Assembly (NCBI RefSeq): GCF_021631985.1
Contig: NZ_CP070225.1
Location: 7,130,001-7,194,000, forward strand
DNA from: Sandaracinus amylolyticus
Lineage (GTDB): Bacteria; Myxococcota_A; Polyangia; Polyangiales; Sandaracinaceae
Length of the DNA: 64,000 bases
Reading direction: 5' to 3'
The notes beneath the pieces were generated by a model. It was not told the origin of the DNA and ran no database searches. It saw only the letters and a list, made by a program, of their open reading frames with translations. Below are positions 34,151 through 43,635 of this stretch, in pieces. The position numbers and the translations under genes were made by a program. How positions within the stretch are numbered: the first letter of the stretch is position 1; the number at the start of each line of letters is the position of its first letter.

Positions 34151-36039
34151 GGACGGTCCCTGAAGAACGCGAGGTCGGGATCGTTCCCGAGCGTCGGCAC
34201 GACGAGCGCGCGATCGAGGAACCGATTGAACCGCTCGCACGAGCACTCGGCGATGTAGAGGCAGCCATGACAGGCGGCGCCCTCGGTGCGTCGATCGCTC
34301 GAGGGGCTCGACGGATCGTGCGCCGCGCAGACCGGATCGTTCGAGCACAGGCGCCCGAGATCCCACGCTTCGCGGAGGTGGTGCCTCAGACGCCGTCCCT
34401 CTTCCACGAGCCCGCCGAGCGTGCCTTCGCTCCCGGTCGTGCCGGTGCTGAGCATGATCGCCGCCATCGCAGGCTCTCCGGGCACGCCAGGCGCCTGGCA
34501 GTAGATGCGCTCGCGGATCGCGCTCGCCGCGTAGCCACACTCCAAGCTGATCGCCGTCAGCAGTAGATGCGCGAGCGAGTGCAGCATGTAGAAGCGCGCG
34601 CCGGCGAAATCGCCGCGGCCGTCGGCCGTGAGCGCGTCCATCAGCTTATTGGCCCGCGCGACGACCGCAGGACGCCTCTCCCACGCCTGCACCGCGTCCT
34701 CGTCGAGCTCCACGAAGATCCCCTCCCCGCGCACCTGCGCGGCGGGAAGCCACTTCTGGTTCCCGCCCGGCAGCGTGAGCGCGGCGGGCTTGAGCCGCGC
34801 CCGCTCGAAGTCGAACTCGCCCTGCAGGTTCGCGCTCACCGAGTCGAAGCGGCTGAAGCTCACCTGCACCCGGATCTCACGCAGCTCCGGAAGCACGATG
34901 AGGCCTCGCACCACCCGCGGAAGATCCACACGCGCGCGCGGCACGCGGTACGCCGCGAACTCGACGCCCTCCTCGGGCTCGTTGCCCGGTTGCTCGTCGG
35001 GCGCGCTCACGATGCGCTCGAACTCGACCGAGCGGAGCGGACGCTCGGTCGCCTCCGCCTTGTCGCTCCGCTCGGCCTCGATCGCTGCGAGCACCTCGGG
35101 CAGCGCAAGCCCCTTGAGCGCGCCGGCGACGACCTCCTGGAGATCGGCGAGCATCTGCAGCTGCTCGACGTTCTTCACCTTCTGCACGAGCTTCCACACC
35201 TCGGGCTCGCGCACCCGCCGCGTCGCAAGGCTCGGTTGCGCCGGAGGGAGGCGCAGCGCGCTCACGACCTGCGCGAAGTACGCGTGCGACGCGGTGCGCA
35301 CGAGGAGCTCGCTGTGCAGGTCGCACTTCTCGCTGACCGCGCGGCCTCCGAGCCACGGGCGGTCGCCATCACATCGGAAGAGCGACCCGCGCGCGGCGGA
35401 CATCGCCATCTTCGAGCCGCAGCTCTCGCACTCGACTCTGATCTTCCCGAGATCACCGGTCGCGCCCTCGCGCAGATAGAGCTCGGGACGATCGCAGATC
35501 CCACCCTCGCGCTCGTGATGTGCGAACGCTCGCCACGGGAAGTCCGAGAGGTGCCCCTTGCGGCACGCCGAGACGAAGCGGACCGGGATCGCGCGCCCCT
35601 GCTTGTTCGTCGCGCACTGATGGCGATAGCCGCGCTTGGTCGGTTCGAACACGTCACCGGCGCGGCCGAGGCGCCGGCACTGCTGACACACGAGCCACCG
35701 CGGGAACTCGAGCGCGCGCACGCCCGCCGAAAGCGTCGGATACTTCTGGCTGCACTCGGGTGGCGTGCGGAAGTAGTCGGTCGGCGCGAGATCGAGGTCG
35801 GGAGCGAGCGCCTTGAGCCGCGGGAGCAACGCGCGGCGCAGCCGAGGATCGTCGAGCGGCGTCCACTTCACGTCGCCCCAGTGCCAGTGCTCGAGCCCTC
35901 CGACCACCACCGCGCGATCGACGAGATCGACCATCGCGCCCGGGCCGAACGTGGTCACCAGCTGGCTCTGCCGGATCTGACCGTCGGGCCGGAGCGGAGC
36001 GTGGGAATCGCGCTTCGATGCCTTGGGATGTCGACTCAT
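34147..36039 (-). CDS. drmB: DISARM protein DrmB (DUF1998)
   Basis: 630 residues. It begins with basic residues, then RQSQLVTTFGPGAMVDLVD, the conserved opening of DrmB. Cysteine pairs in WLVCQQCRRLG and VECESCGSKMAM and a C-terminal CHGCLYIAECSCERFN look like zinc-binding sites; the latter lies in the DUF1998 region. Near the C-terminus YMLHSLAHLLLTAISLECGY is also typical. DrmB forms a complex with the DrmA helicase that senses foreign DNA. The ATG lies 2 bp after the drmA stop. Frame upstream of this ATG belongs to drmA shadow sequence and is excluded. Confidence 0.93.
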   Translation of the reverse strand: MSRHPKASKRDSHAPLRPDGQIRQSQLVTTFGPGAMVDLVDRAVVVGGLEHWHWGDVKWTPLDDPRLRRALLPRLKALAPDLDLAPTDYFRTPPECSQKYPTLSAGVRALEFPRWLVCQQCRRLGRAGDVFEPTKRGYRHQCATNKQGRAIPVRFVSACRKGHLSDFPWRAFAHHEREGGICDRPELYLREGATGDLGKIRVECESCGSKMAMSAARGSLFRCDGDRPWLGGRAVSEKCDLHSELLVRTASHAYFAQVVSALRLPPAQPSLATRRVREPEVWKLVQKVKNVEQLQMLADLQEVVAGALKGLALPEVLAAIEAERSDKAEATERPLRSVEFERIVSAPDEQPGNEPEEGVEFAAYRVPRARVDLPRVVRGLIVLPELREIRVQVSFSRFDSVSANLQGEFDFERARLKPAALTLPGGNQKWLPAAQVRGEGIFVELDEDAVQAWERRPAVVARANKLMDALTADGRGDFAGARFYMLHSLAHLLLTAISLECGYAASAIRERIYCQAPGVPGEPAMAAIMLSTGTTGSEGTLGGLVEEGRRLRHHLREAWDLGRLCSNDPVCAAHDPSSPSSDRRTEGAACHGCLYIAECSCERFNRFLDRALVVPTLGNDPDLAFFRDRP

Positions 36040-36041
36040 GG

Positions 36042-39000
36042 TCAGCGCTCGTCGAGCTGCTTGAAGCGCACCCAGACGTGCGCGGTGGACTCGACGTCGC
36101 GCATCGACGTCGCCGCCTCGAACTGCTGCGCGTCGGGATCGGGTGGGGCCTCGTCGGTCGCGGTGAAGAGCAGCGCCGGACCGAGGTGCGTCTTCCGATC
36201 GAGCGGGCTGTAGGTCCGCGAGCCTCCGCCGCGCAGCGCTTCGCGCACGACGTTCTCCCACGCATCGAGGAAGTTGCGGCCACGCCTGCGCACGTGATCG
36301 GCGATGCGCTCCTCCGCGTCGTCGTCCCACCACTCTCGGTGCTTGCGGGCGCGCAGCACGAGCCGCTCGAGCACCTGCTCCGCGGCGGCGCGCTGGTCGT
36401 GGATGCTCATCGCGCCGAGCGGCGGCTCCATGCCGTCGACCCCGTGCCTCACCATCGCGATCATCGCGCCGACGAGCCCGCGATCGAGCGTCTGATGGCT
36501 GAACGGCGTCACGCTCGTCGCCTCGACCTCGCGGTAGAAGCTCTCGTGGTAGGCGACGAAGCGCTCGTAGTGCGAGCGGTCGCGCGGCCGCGCGAGGTTG
36601 AGGCAGGTGACCACGAGGCCCGGATAGCTGCGCCCGACGCGGCTCGTCGCCTGGATGTACTCGCTCGTCGTCTTGGGTTGGCCGGTCACGACCATCAGCC
36701 CGAGCCGGTTCACGTCGAGGCCGACCGAGATCATGTTCGACGCGAGCACCACATCGAGCGACTCCTGCTGCCCGGGGCGCGCGTCGGCGATGCGCACCGC
36801 GAGGCGCGCCTTCGTCTGCTTCACCCGCTCGGTGTCTTCGCGCGACGTGAGCTCCGCGGGCTCGCGCAGCTTGCGCGAGCCAGTCCACGGATGCGCGCCC
36901 ACGAAGTCGTGCGGTCGCTTGTCGTTCTCGAAGTACTGGACGCGATTCCGCACCTCGTCCTCGACGAGGCGTCGCATGCCGCCGAGCTCGCGGAGGCTGT
37001 TGAAGTAGCCGACGAGCGTCATGTACGGGTCGGCCGACTGCTCGGGCGCCCCCTTGGGATCGAAGCTGCGCTGCGCCGCCGCGAGCAGCGTGGCGTACGT
37101 GCGCACCGACACCGCGCGCAGCGCGCGCCCCGGCGCGCCCACGCCCACGTAGAGGCGGCCCGGACGCTCCTTCGTGATCGGTGCGAGGCGAGCGAAGAAG
37201 TTGTCGCCCTCGTCGATCCCGCGCGGCGGGAAGAGCGCCATCTCGCGGCCGAAGAGCGCCTGGATCTGCTCCTTCGCGCGGCGCACCGTCGCGGTCGAGC
37301 ACACCACCTTCGGCGCGCGGCGCGCCCCGTCGACGCTGCGCTCGGAGAGATAATCGACCGCGGACTCGTAGAGCCCGACCATCGTGCCCAGTGGACCGCT
37401 GATGAGGTGCAGCTCGTCCTGCACCACCAGCTCGGGCGGCAGCAGGCCGAGCGGCAGCGCCGTCGCCCCCTTCGGCGCGTCGTGCATCACGCCGTACGCG
37501 CGCCGCGCGTCGAGGTGGGTCGCGCGTCCGAAGAGCATCCCCGCCTCGCCGAGCCACGGCATCATCGCGAACTTGTCGACCGTCGCGATCAGGAAGTCGG
37601 GCAGCTCCTGATAGATCTGCTCGTCGACGAAGAGGACCGGCAGCCCTTGCCCGGGCCGCTTCGCCTCGGTGAACAGGCAGCGCTCGCCCGAGCAGTACAC
37701 GACCGCGCGCGTGTACTTCGTCTTGCTGACGTTCCCCTCGTCGTCGACGAGCTTGATGTTCTCGATGCGGATCTCGGTCTCGCACCAGGGGCAGCGTGTC
37801 AGCGGGAACGGCGAGCTCGGCCGGCCCGAGCTGAAGTCGTTCAGCGCGGCGTGCACTTCCTTGAGGCGATTCGCCGTCGCCGAGGCACCGACCCAGAGCC
37901 CGACCGTGAAGCGCGCGTTGCCGAGCTTCTTCGGCGCGCGCCACCGCATCTCCTCGAGCGCGCACATCAGCGTCGCGGCGCGACCGAGCTGATCGAGCGT
38001 CAGGAGGCGCAGCGTGTACCGCAGGATGACCGACACGCCGCGGCCCTCGTCGGGGCGCGACTTCCCGCGCAGCCGTCGCAGGAGCAGCGTGAACGCGATG
38101 AGGCCGAGGTACGCCTCGGTCTTGCCGCCACCGGTCGGGAAGTAGATCAGGTCCGCAGTCTTGCGATCGTCGTGCGCCGGGTCCGCGATCGCCGGGAGGT
38201 TCATCAGCACGAAGGCGAGCTGGAAGGGCCTCCACTCGGGCAACGCGCCGTCCTTGTAGCGCTTGTCCTCGCGCTCGCGATCGGCCTGCACCGCCGCGAT
38301 GTGCATCGCCTGATTCGCGAGCTGGAAGGCCTCGCGCACGACGTCGTCGCGCACCAGCAGTTGGATGCCCTCGGCGATGCGCTCTCTCGCGCGTTTCGCG
38401 TGGCGCACCAGCACGTCGCGCGTCTCTTCGAGCGAGGCGCGGTCGAGGCGCGCGTAGCGCTGCTCGTCGAGCCACTGGCCGTAGCTCTCGACGAGCGGAT
38501 CGAGCGCGCGCGCCAGGCCCTTGCCGTCGAGCTTCCCGAGCTCGCCCATCGCGGTGACGAGGCCCGGCAGGTTCCGGTGCTCGACGTTCGGCACCTCGTA
38601 GCGAGGCACCTGCGTGGTCACGAGCCGACGCACGCGGCCGTCGGCGTCGGGCTCGGGGACGAGGACGCTCGTGTTGTGCCCGACCGCCCACTCCTTGCGA
38701 TCGCGGAACAGCAGCGCGAGCACGCGCTGATCGTCGTCGGCTTTCGCGTCTTCACCGCGGCGATTGGGGCGCCACAGGAACCCCGGCTCGTAGCGCAGCG
38801 CGAGGCGCACCTGGAACACGAACGCGCGATCCCGCTCCTGCTCGGTCCACGTGCGCCCGTTGACGAGGAAGAGACTGAGCACGCGCGCGCCCGCGCCGAG
38901 GCCGTCCATCTCGGTGCTGCGGAGCTCGCCGCGGATCTCGAGGCCCACCGCGCCCGGCACCGGAACGCCCTCGGTCAGCGCGGCCTGATCGAGCGGGACC

Positions 39001-39473
39001 GGGAAGCGCACTGGACCATGCGGCACGCGCGTCCACGCGCGGTCCTTTCGCTCTTCGCGATCGGTCGCGATCTCGATCTTGTCGTAGTCCGCGTACCAGA
39101 CCTCGACCTCGAGCGCGTCCCGTGCGCTCGACGGAGCCTTCGGGAGGTACACGCTGAGCCCCATCGACGCCGGGAAGCGAACCGGGCGCTTCGCCTCCGG
39201 CTCCTCGCTCCCCGCGTCCTCCGCCTGGCTCTCGCTGCCGGCGCCGAGCTCACCACCGTTCGACTCGAGGTCGTCCACCTCGGGCGCGCGCGCGCCCTGC
39301 GGTGCGAGGAAGCCAGTCAGGTACCAGCGCGAGGGCGGCAGCGTGAGGGTCTCGGTGGAAGACCAGGCTTCGTCGGGATCGATGCCCGGAATGCCCGCCG
39401 CGAAGGGCCCGACGAGATCGGCCTCGAGCGCGGCCAAGAGGCGAGCGCGCACGTCGACTGGTTTCAGGGTCAC
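36042..39473 (-). CDS. drmA: DISARM helicase DrmA
   Basis: 1143 residues from GTG 39473. Superfamily 2 helicase: Walker A FPTGGGKTEAYLG (about 443-455), a DEAD-box variant VQDELHLISG (about 685), and motif VI TSRVGRSYPGLVV late in the chain, followed by NLARPRDRSHYERF. The N-terminal 400 residues are helicase-unrelated and beta-rich (LEVEVWYADYDKIEI), as in DrmA. The protein unwinds or loads on DNA with DrmB. It is the first gene of the drmA-drmB-drmC group and lies about 11.2 kb from drmMI, its usual immediate neighbour. Confidence 0.93.
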   Translation of the reverse strand: MTLKPVDVRARLLAALEADLVGPFAAGIPGIDPDEAWSSTETLTLPPSRWYLTGFLAPQGARAPEVDDLESNGGELGAGSESQAEDAGSEEPEAKRPVRFPASMGLSVYLPKAPSSARDALEVEVWYADYDKIEIATDREERKDRAWTRVPHGPVRFPVPLDQAALTEGVPVPGAVGLEIRGELRSTEMDGLGAGARVLSLFLVNGRTWTEQERDRAFVFQVRLALRYEPGFLWRPNRRGEDAKADDDQRVLALLFRDRKEWAVGHNTSVLVPEPDADGRVRRLVTTQVPRYEVPNVEHRNLPGLVTAMGELGKLDGKGLARALDPLVESYGQWLDEQRYARLDRASLEETRDVLVRHAKRARERIAEGIQLLVRDDVVREAFQLANQAMHIAAVQADREREDKRYKDGALPEWRPFQLAFVLMNLPAIADPAHDDRKTADLIYFPTGGGKTEAYLGLIAFTLLLRRLRGKSRPDEGRGVSVILRYTLRLLTLDQLGRAATLMCALEEMRWRAPKKLGNARFTVGLWVGASATANRLKEVHAALNDFSSGRPSSPFPLTRCPWCETEIRIENIKLVDDEGNVSKTKYTRAVVYCSGERCLFTEAKRPGQGLPVLFVDEQIYQELPDFLIATVDKFAMMPWLGEAGMLFGRATHLDARRAYGVMHDAPKGATALPLGLLPPELVVQDELHLISGPLGTMVGLYESAVDYLSERSVDGARRAPKVVCSTATVRRAKEQIQALFGREMALFPPRGIDEGDNFFARLAPITKERPGRLYVGVGAPGRALRAVSVRTYATLLAAAQRSFDPKGAPEQSADPYMTLVGYFNSLRELGGMRRLVEDEVRNRVQYFENDKRPHDFVGAHPWTGSRKLREPAELTSREDTERVKQTKARLAVRIADARPGQQESLDVVLASNMISVGLDVNRLGLMVVTGQPKTTSEYIQATSRVGRSYPGLVVTCLNLARPRDRSHYERFVAYHESFYREVEATSVTPFSHQTLDRGLVGAMIAMVRHGVDGMEPPLGAMSIHDQRAAAEQVLERLVLRARKHREWWDDDAEERIADHVRRRGRNFLDAWENVVREALRGGGSRTYSPLDRKTHLGPALLFTATDEAPPDPDAQQFEAATSMRDVESTAHVWVRFKQLDER

Positions 39474-39708
39474 GCTCCGCCATCGTGGCGCGGGTTGGAG
39501 TCGGATCTCAATGGCCGCGCGAGACTCGCGGTCTCACGTGAGCTGAGTCGGCGTCATCCGCGCGCGAGGCTCGTCGCTCAGCGGCGGTCGATGATGGTGT
39601 CGCGCTCGCGCGGCCGACGCGCCCCGCGCGACCGAGGGTTTCCCGAGACTGCGTCGAGCTCCACGGCCGAGGTAGTCTTCATGCACTTCGTACGGCGCGG
39701 AGGGCGCG
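39474..39708. promoter_or_regulatory. Divergent intergenic region between drmA and the M48 gene
   Basis: 235 bp between the GTG of drmA (minus) and the ATG of the M48 protease gene (plus). No gene is seen. Because drmA is no longer next to drmMI, a promoter for drmABC must lie here or within the insert. No clear -35/-10 pair can be assigned by eye. Confidence 0.4.
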
Positions 39709-41322
39709 ATGCACGAGGACGGGGGTGGCTCGCGATCGCGTGGGCCGGGCGAGGTCAATCGTTTCCGCGAGCTGACTTCGTTCTACGCGCTCGCGTGGAC
39801 GAACTGGGCGCTCACGACCGCGTTCCTCGCTCTGCTCGTCGGAAATACGTTCGCGGAGAGGACCGAGGTCGGGCCGCGGACGGCGATCATCGAAGGGCTG
39901 CCACCGCTGCCGATCGCCACGACGTTGCTCGTGCTCTTCGCCGTGCTCGCTGTCGCGCTCGCGAGGCAGCGCGCGCAGCATCGGCGCGAGCGCGAGCGAG
40001 ACGAGGCCGCGCGCGCACGAACGAGCGAGCGGCTGCGCAAGAAGCTCGCGGAGTGGGAGGCGTTCGTCGCGGAGCGCGCGGGTGCCGAGAACGCGCGCGT
40101 CGTCGTGCGGCCTTCGGATGCATCGGTCATGTGGACGGCGAGCTCGGGAACGCTCGGCGCGGGCAAGCCGTGCATCGTCGTGACGAGCGCGTTCTGGGCG
40201 GGGCTCGCGCGCGACGAGGACAAGCTGCGCGCGGCGATGGCCCACGAGGCTGGCCACGTCGCGGCGCGTGACGTCGAGCTCTTCCACTGGCTGCTCGCGT
40301 GCGAGTGGGCGCTCGCAGTGGTCGGCGCGGTGGTGCTCTCGCTGCGCATCGCGCTGTATCCACTCCTCACGTCATCGCGCCCGATCGGCTCGTTGCTGTT
40401 CTTCGTGCTTCAGACCGCGCTCGGTGCGTTCGGAGTGCTCGCGTGTTGGAGCGCGCTGCTGAAGGCGCGCGAGCTGCAGGCCGACGCATTCGCCGCCGAC
40501 GTGCTCGGCACATCCGAGTCGATGCAGGCGTTCTTGCGCGACCGCCTCGCAGCGCGCGAGCGAGAGGCGCTCCCGTGGTCGCAACGCGCGTGGCGCGCGC
40601 TCGTCCAACCGGCGCTCGCGTGGCGCGCGACGCTTCCCGCGCTCCGCGGCGAGATCGGGGGCTCGATCGAGCTGCAGCTCGGGCTCGCCACGACCGCGAC
40701 GATCGTGACGGGCTGGTGGGTGGCGACGTTCCTCGCGCGGTACGCGGCGCTCGAGGGCTACGATCTTTGGCTCTACGCGCCGATCGTCGTGGGGGTCGCG
40801 GCTGCGGGATATCTGTTCGGATGGTGGAGGGCGCACGATGCGAGCGGGGTGCGGCCGCTCGGAGCGGCGATCAGATCGTGCGTCGTCTTCCTCGCGCCCT
40901 CCGTCGTGCTGGTGCCGGCGTCGATGGGACTGCTGCAGCTCACGACCGGCGGGAGCTTGGCGGCGCCGGGCAGCGGGTTGGGCGCGCAGCTCGTCGCGAC
41001 GATCATCGCCGGAATCGTGGTGTGCGGCCTGGAGGGCTTCTTCGTCGCGATCGGCGTCGCGGGGCATGCGCTCGATGCGCTGCGAGCGCGACCCAGCCCG
41101 ACGGTCACGTCGGCCGCGGCGACGATGGTGGCGTGCGTCGGGCTCGTCGGCGCGGGCACATTCGTCGGGCTGTTCGTCGAGCAGATCGTGCAGAGCGAGC
41201 AGCCGCTCGTGTTCGCGGCGTTGTTCGCGACGGGGGGCGCGACCGCTGCGCCGTTCGCCGCGATGATCGGTCACGTGGCCGCAGGCGTCGTCCTGCGGAG
41301 ACGGCGAGGGGGGAGACGATGA
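39709..41322 (+). CDS. Polytopic M48-family metalloprotease
   Basis: 537 residues. Zinc motif HEAGH (179-183) followed by the third-ligand segment KARELQADAFAADV (Glu255, Asp259), the HtpX/Ste24 arrangement. Two membrane segments precede the motif (about 27-45 and 66-85), two lie between the halves of the active site (about 195-216 and 226-248), and four or more follow. A basic helix (RQRAQHRRERERDEAARART) links the N-terminal helices to the catalytic part. The long C-terminal membrane region is unusual for HtpX-sized enzymes. It overlaps the next small gene (ATGATG at 41319-41324). Confidence 0.87.
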   Translation: MHEDGGGSRSRGPGEVNRFRELTSFYALAWTNWALTTAFLALLVGNTFAERTEVGPRTAIIEGLPPLPIATTLLVLFAVLAVALARQRAQHRRERERDEAARARTSERLRKKLAEWEAFVAERAGAENARVVVRPSDASVMWTASSGTLGAGKPCIVVTSAFWAGLARDEDKLRAAMAHEAGHVAARDVELFHWLLACEWALAVVGAVVLSLRIALYPLLTSSRPIGSLLFFVLQTALGAFGVLACWSALLKARELQADAFAADVLGTSESMQAFLRDRLAAREREALPWSQRAWRALVQPALAWRATLPALRGEIGGSIELQLGLATTATIVTGWWVATFLARYAALEGYDLWLYAPIVVGVAAAGYLFGWWRAHDASGVRPLGAAIRSCVVFLAPSVVLVPASMGLLQLTTGGSLAAPGSGLGAQLVATIIAGIVVCGLEGFFVAIGVAGHALDALRARPSPTVTSAAATMVACVGLVGAGTFVGLFVEQIVQSEQPLVFAALFATGGATAAPFAAMIGHVAAGVVLRRRRGGRR

Positions 41323-41801
41323 TGGAGCTGGACACCGAGATTCGTTCGGAGCTCACGACCGAGCTCGAGGGGTTCTTCGACGACGCGGGGATGGAGAGCG
41401 AGGCCGAGGTGGTCGCGCTCGTCCTCGACGGCGACATGGACGAAGGTGGCGACGTGCGGGTTGCGGGCGTGCCCGGCGCGGCAATCGCCGGTCTCGCGCC
41501 CATCGTCATCGAGTGGTTCCTCGCGCTCCTGGGCGCGTTCCTCGAGCAACTCCAGAAGACGTCGCTCGAGGAAGGGGCGAAATCACTGGTCGGCCGAGTC
41601 AAAGAGTGGCTGACGGGCCGAGCCGCGAAGAAGAAGTCTCTTCGGAGGGTGGATGTCTCGGAGCGGATCGCGACGATCGCCGAAATCGCGCGGACCCTCG
41701 AGGCGGCGGGCTGGCCGCGCGAAGCGGTGGAGGGTGCAGCAAAGGACTTGTGGGAGCGCGGCGAGCGCGCGGCGAGGGCTGTCGCGAAACAGAAGGGCTG
41801 A
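41319..41801 (+). CDS. Small partner protein of the M48 protease, unknown function
   Basis: 160 residues. The ATG at 41319 overlaps the M48 stop codon, so the two are translationally coupled. The acidic N-terminus (DTEIRSELTTELEGFFDDAG, DGDMDEGGD) is followed by one hydrophobic stretch (GAAIAGLAPIVIEWFLALLG) and a basic, helical C-terminus (GRVKEWLTGRAAKKKSLRR). This could be a membrane-anchored regulator or substrate adaptor for the protease. No known family is recognised. Confidence 0.7.
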   Translation: MMELDTEIRSELTTELEGFFDDAGMESEAEVVALVLDGDMDEGGDVRVAGVPGAAIAGLAPIVIEWFLALLGAFLEQLQKTSLEEGAKSLVGRVKEWLTGRAAKKKSLRRVDVSERIATIAEIARTLEAAGWPREAVEGAAKDLWERGERAARAVAKQKG

Positions 41802-41960
41802 GAGGAGCACCAGAGTCGTCCGCTCTGAGAACCGGAACGATATTCTCGTACCTAGCAAAAGCCCTAGATACCGGAATATGGCTCCAGGCCCGTAGACGCA
41901 GTGTGAAACGTCCGATACCGTTGTCTTCGATTCTGACGCCGTGGCTGTGACGCGGCGCGA

Positions 41961-42959
41961 ATGGGGGCAGGAATGCGCGGCGGTGCGTCCGGTATTATCG
42001 GCGTCGACGCAGCGGTCTGCTGCTGGTTGCGATCAGTCGCGATAGCCCTTGCGGCGTCAGGCTTGATCGCTGCCTGCAGAGTCGACTATCGCTGTCCCGA
42101 GACGCCCGTCGTGACGGCCGCGCCGCCAGCGTGGGAGAACTGCGAGGCGCTTCTCGGGCCAACGCCGGATGGCAGTCCCGTTGGCGATCCGCTCGAGCTC
42201 GCGACGTTCTGGTGCCCGCAATATCCCGAGGGTGCCGTCGAGCTGTGCCCGGATGCGCCGCAGTCGTGCCGCCGCGCTCGGCCCGCGGACGAAGCGAATC
42301 GCATTCCGTGGAACGACTTGCGCGAGCGCATCCTCTCGGGGCGATGCGACCACCTGCTCACCGACGTGCAGATGCGCGCGATATTGGGGCGCATCCCAAC
42401 AGCGCCGGCACCGGCGGATTGCGCGGCCCCGTGCACGCCCGAGCGGATCGCGATGAACGCCGTGTTCGCGAGCGTACGCCGCTGGGCGGCGTGCCCCGGA
42501 CCGCTGTATCGCGGAGGTGGTCGGGTGCACGGCGAGTACCTCGACGACGATCACGCGATCGTGCTGTATGGCTCGACGTGCGGCGCGTCGCGCATTTATG
42601 GCGAGCCGCTGCTCGACGTCAGCGTCGTTCACCGGATGACGCTCGTCATGTGCCACGAGCTGGGGCACGCGATTCAGCACGCCGCTGGCGAGCTCCGGAG
42701 CTTGCCGGCGCGCGCGAGGGAGACACAGGCGAGCTACTTCGGCTCTCTTCTCGCGCAGTGCCTGATCGACGAGTACTCGGAGGTAATCGCCGCCGCTGCG
42801 GCGCCCGCAGTGCTCACACCGTCAGCGCTGAGTTGTTTCCAGCGACGCTGGTCGACGATGTCGACCGCGCTGGAGAGACTCCGATCCCAGCAAGTCGTGC
42901 GCTGGAGCAGGGATGCCGCAGCTCCGGTCGGGTGGGCCGGGGCTGCATGTCTCGAGTGA
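41961..42959 (+). CDS. Putative lipoprotein zinc metallopeptidase
   Basis: 332 residues as drawn; ATG 41973 is an alternative start with a GGGGG element five bases upstream. The signal ends with lipobox GLIAAC (Cys39 of the long form). The mature part has many cysteines (about 14), suggesting disulfides outside the cytosol. A zinc motif sits in VMCHELGHAIQHAAG (His232, Glu233, His236), and Glu residues in DEYSEVIAAA lie about 40 residues later. The HExxH motif is convincing; the family is not identifiable by eye. It lies within the DISARM insert on the strand opposite to DISARM. Confidence 0.72.
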   Translation: MGAGMRGGASGIIGVDAAVCCWLRSVAIALAASGLIAACRVDYRCPETPVVTAAPPAWENCEALLGPTPDGSPVGDPLELATFWCPQYPEGAVELCPDAPQSCRRARPADEANRIPWNDLRERILSGRCDHLLTDVQMRAILGRIPTAPAPADCAAPCTPERIAMNAVFASVRRWAACPGPLYRGGGRVHGEYLDDDHAIVLYGSTCGASRIYGEPLLDVSVVHRMTLVMCHELGHAIQHAAGELRSLPARARETQASYFGSLLAQCLIDEYSEVIAAAAAPAVLTPSALSCFQRRWSTMSTALERLRSQQVVRWSRDAAAPVGWAGAACLE

Positions 42960-42982
42960 CGAGGCCGAGAAGGAGGACCGTG

Positions 42983-43507
42983 ATGATCAGAACTGATCGC
43001 GCTCATGTCGTCGTCGGATTGGTGCTCGCTGCAGCGTTCTGGTGTAGTGCGAGCGACCGCGCTCGAGCCGACGGCTGGGATCTGACGATCGATCTCGCGA
43101 CCGAGACGCGCATCGAGGCGAGGGACGACGGAACCAGCGAAGAGAAGGACGAGCGCATCTGGTGGTTCGGGCCGAGCGTCGGGTTCGACGGTGTCGTCTA
43201 CGACTTCGCACTCGGACGAGTGGCTGAGTTCTCGTTCACACCAAGCGCGGGGCTGGGGTTCCGATGGAACCCGTTCACCACGGAGACCTGGCTGCCACAG
43301 TTCCTCGCCGCGGATCTGTATTTCCGGCTCGCCGTCGACAACACGGTGGACAATGCGCCGGTGCCGCTGGACATCGTGCTGACCCTGACCGTGACGTTCA
43401 TCCGTGTCGGGTTCGGCATTCGCGTCCTCTTTCCGACGGTGGACGGCTCAGAAACCGAAGCACATGGGCTCATGACGCTCGGAATCGCGCTCCCCACGTC
43501 GTCCTGA
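42983..43507 (+). CDS. Exported outer-membrane-like beta protein
   Basis: 174 residues from ATG 42983, with AAGGAGG upstream. The signal peptide is MIRTDRAHVVVGLVLAAAFW to about A-R-A. The mature chain alternates aromatic and polar residues (RIWWFGPSVGFDGVVYDFAL, EFSFTPSAGLGFRWNPF, VTFIRVGFGIRVLFP), typical of small beta-barrels or porin-like proteins. It is followed at eight bases by a strong hairpin. It probably forms an operon with the preceding lipoprotein peptidase gene (23 bp gap). Function unknown. Confidence 0.7.
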   Translation: MIRTDRAHVVVGLVLAAAFWCSASDRARADGWDLTIDLATETRIEARDDGTSEEKDERIWWFGPSVGFDGVVYDFALGRVAEFSFTPSAGLGFRWNPFTTETWLPQFLAADLYFRLAVDNTVDNAPVPLDIVLTLTVTFIRVGFGIRVLFPTVDGSETEAHGLMTLGIALPTSS

Positions 43508-43514
43508 CGAGCGC

Positions 43515-43547
43515 GGCGCGCCCTGAGCCCAGGCTCAGGTGCGCGCC
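43515..43547. terminator. Hairpin terminator after the outer-membrane-like protein gene
   Basis: An eight-bp inner stem CCTGAGCC/GGCTCAGG (43522-43529 and 43532-43539, loop CA) is extended, past one bulged T at 43540, by seven more G-C pairs (43515-43521 with 43541-43547). It lies eight bases after the stop at 43507. The stem core resembles the hairpin at 47994-48025. Confidence 0.65.
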
Positions 43548-43635
43548 GTGCTCGTTTCGGAGGAGCAGACGAAGCGCAGTGTCGACGTGTAGCCTCGATT
43601 CACGCGAGACGTGTCCCAAACCCGCGAGGCGAATC

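Noticed and set aside
36018-40271. 1417-codon open frame on the plus strand over drmA
   Set aside because: Arg/Ala/Glu-rich shadow of the GC-rich drmA gene, without motifs or a sensible start. The minus frame has full helicase motifs.
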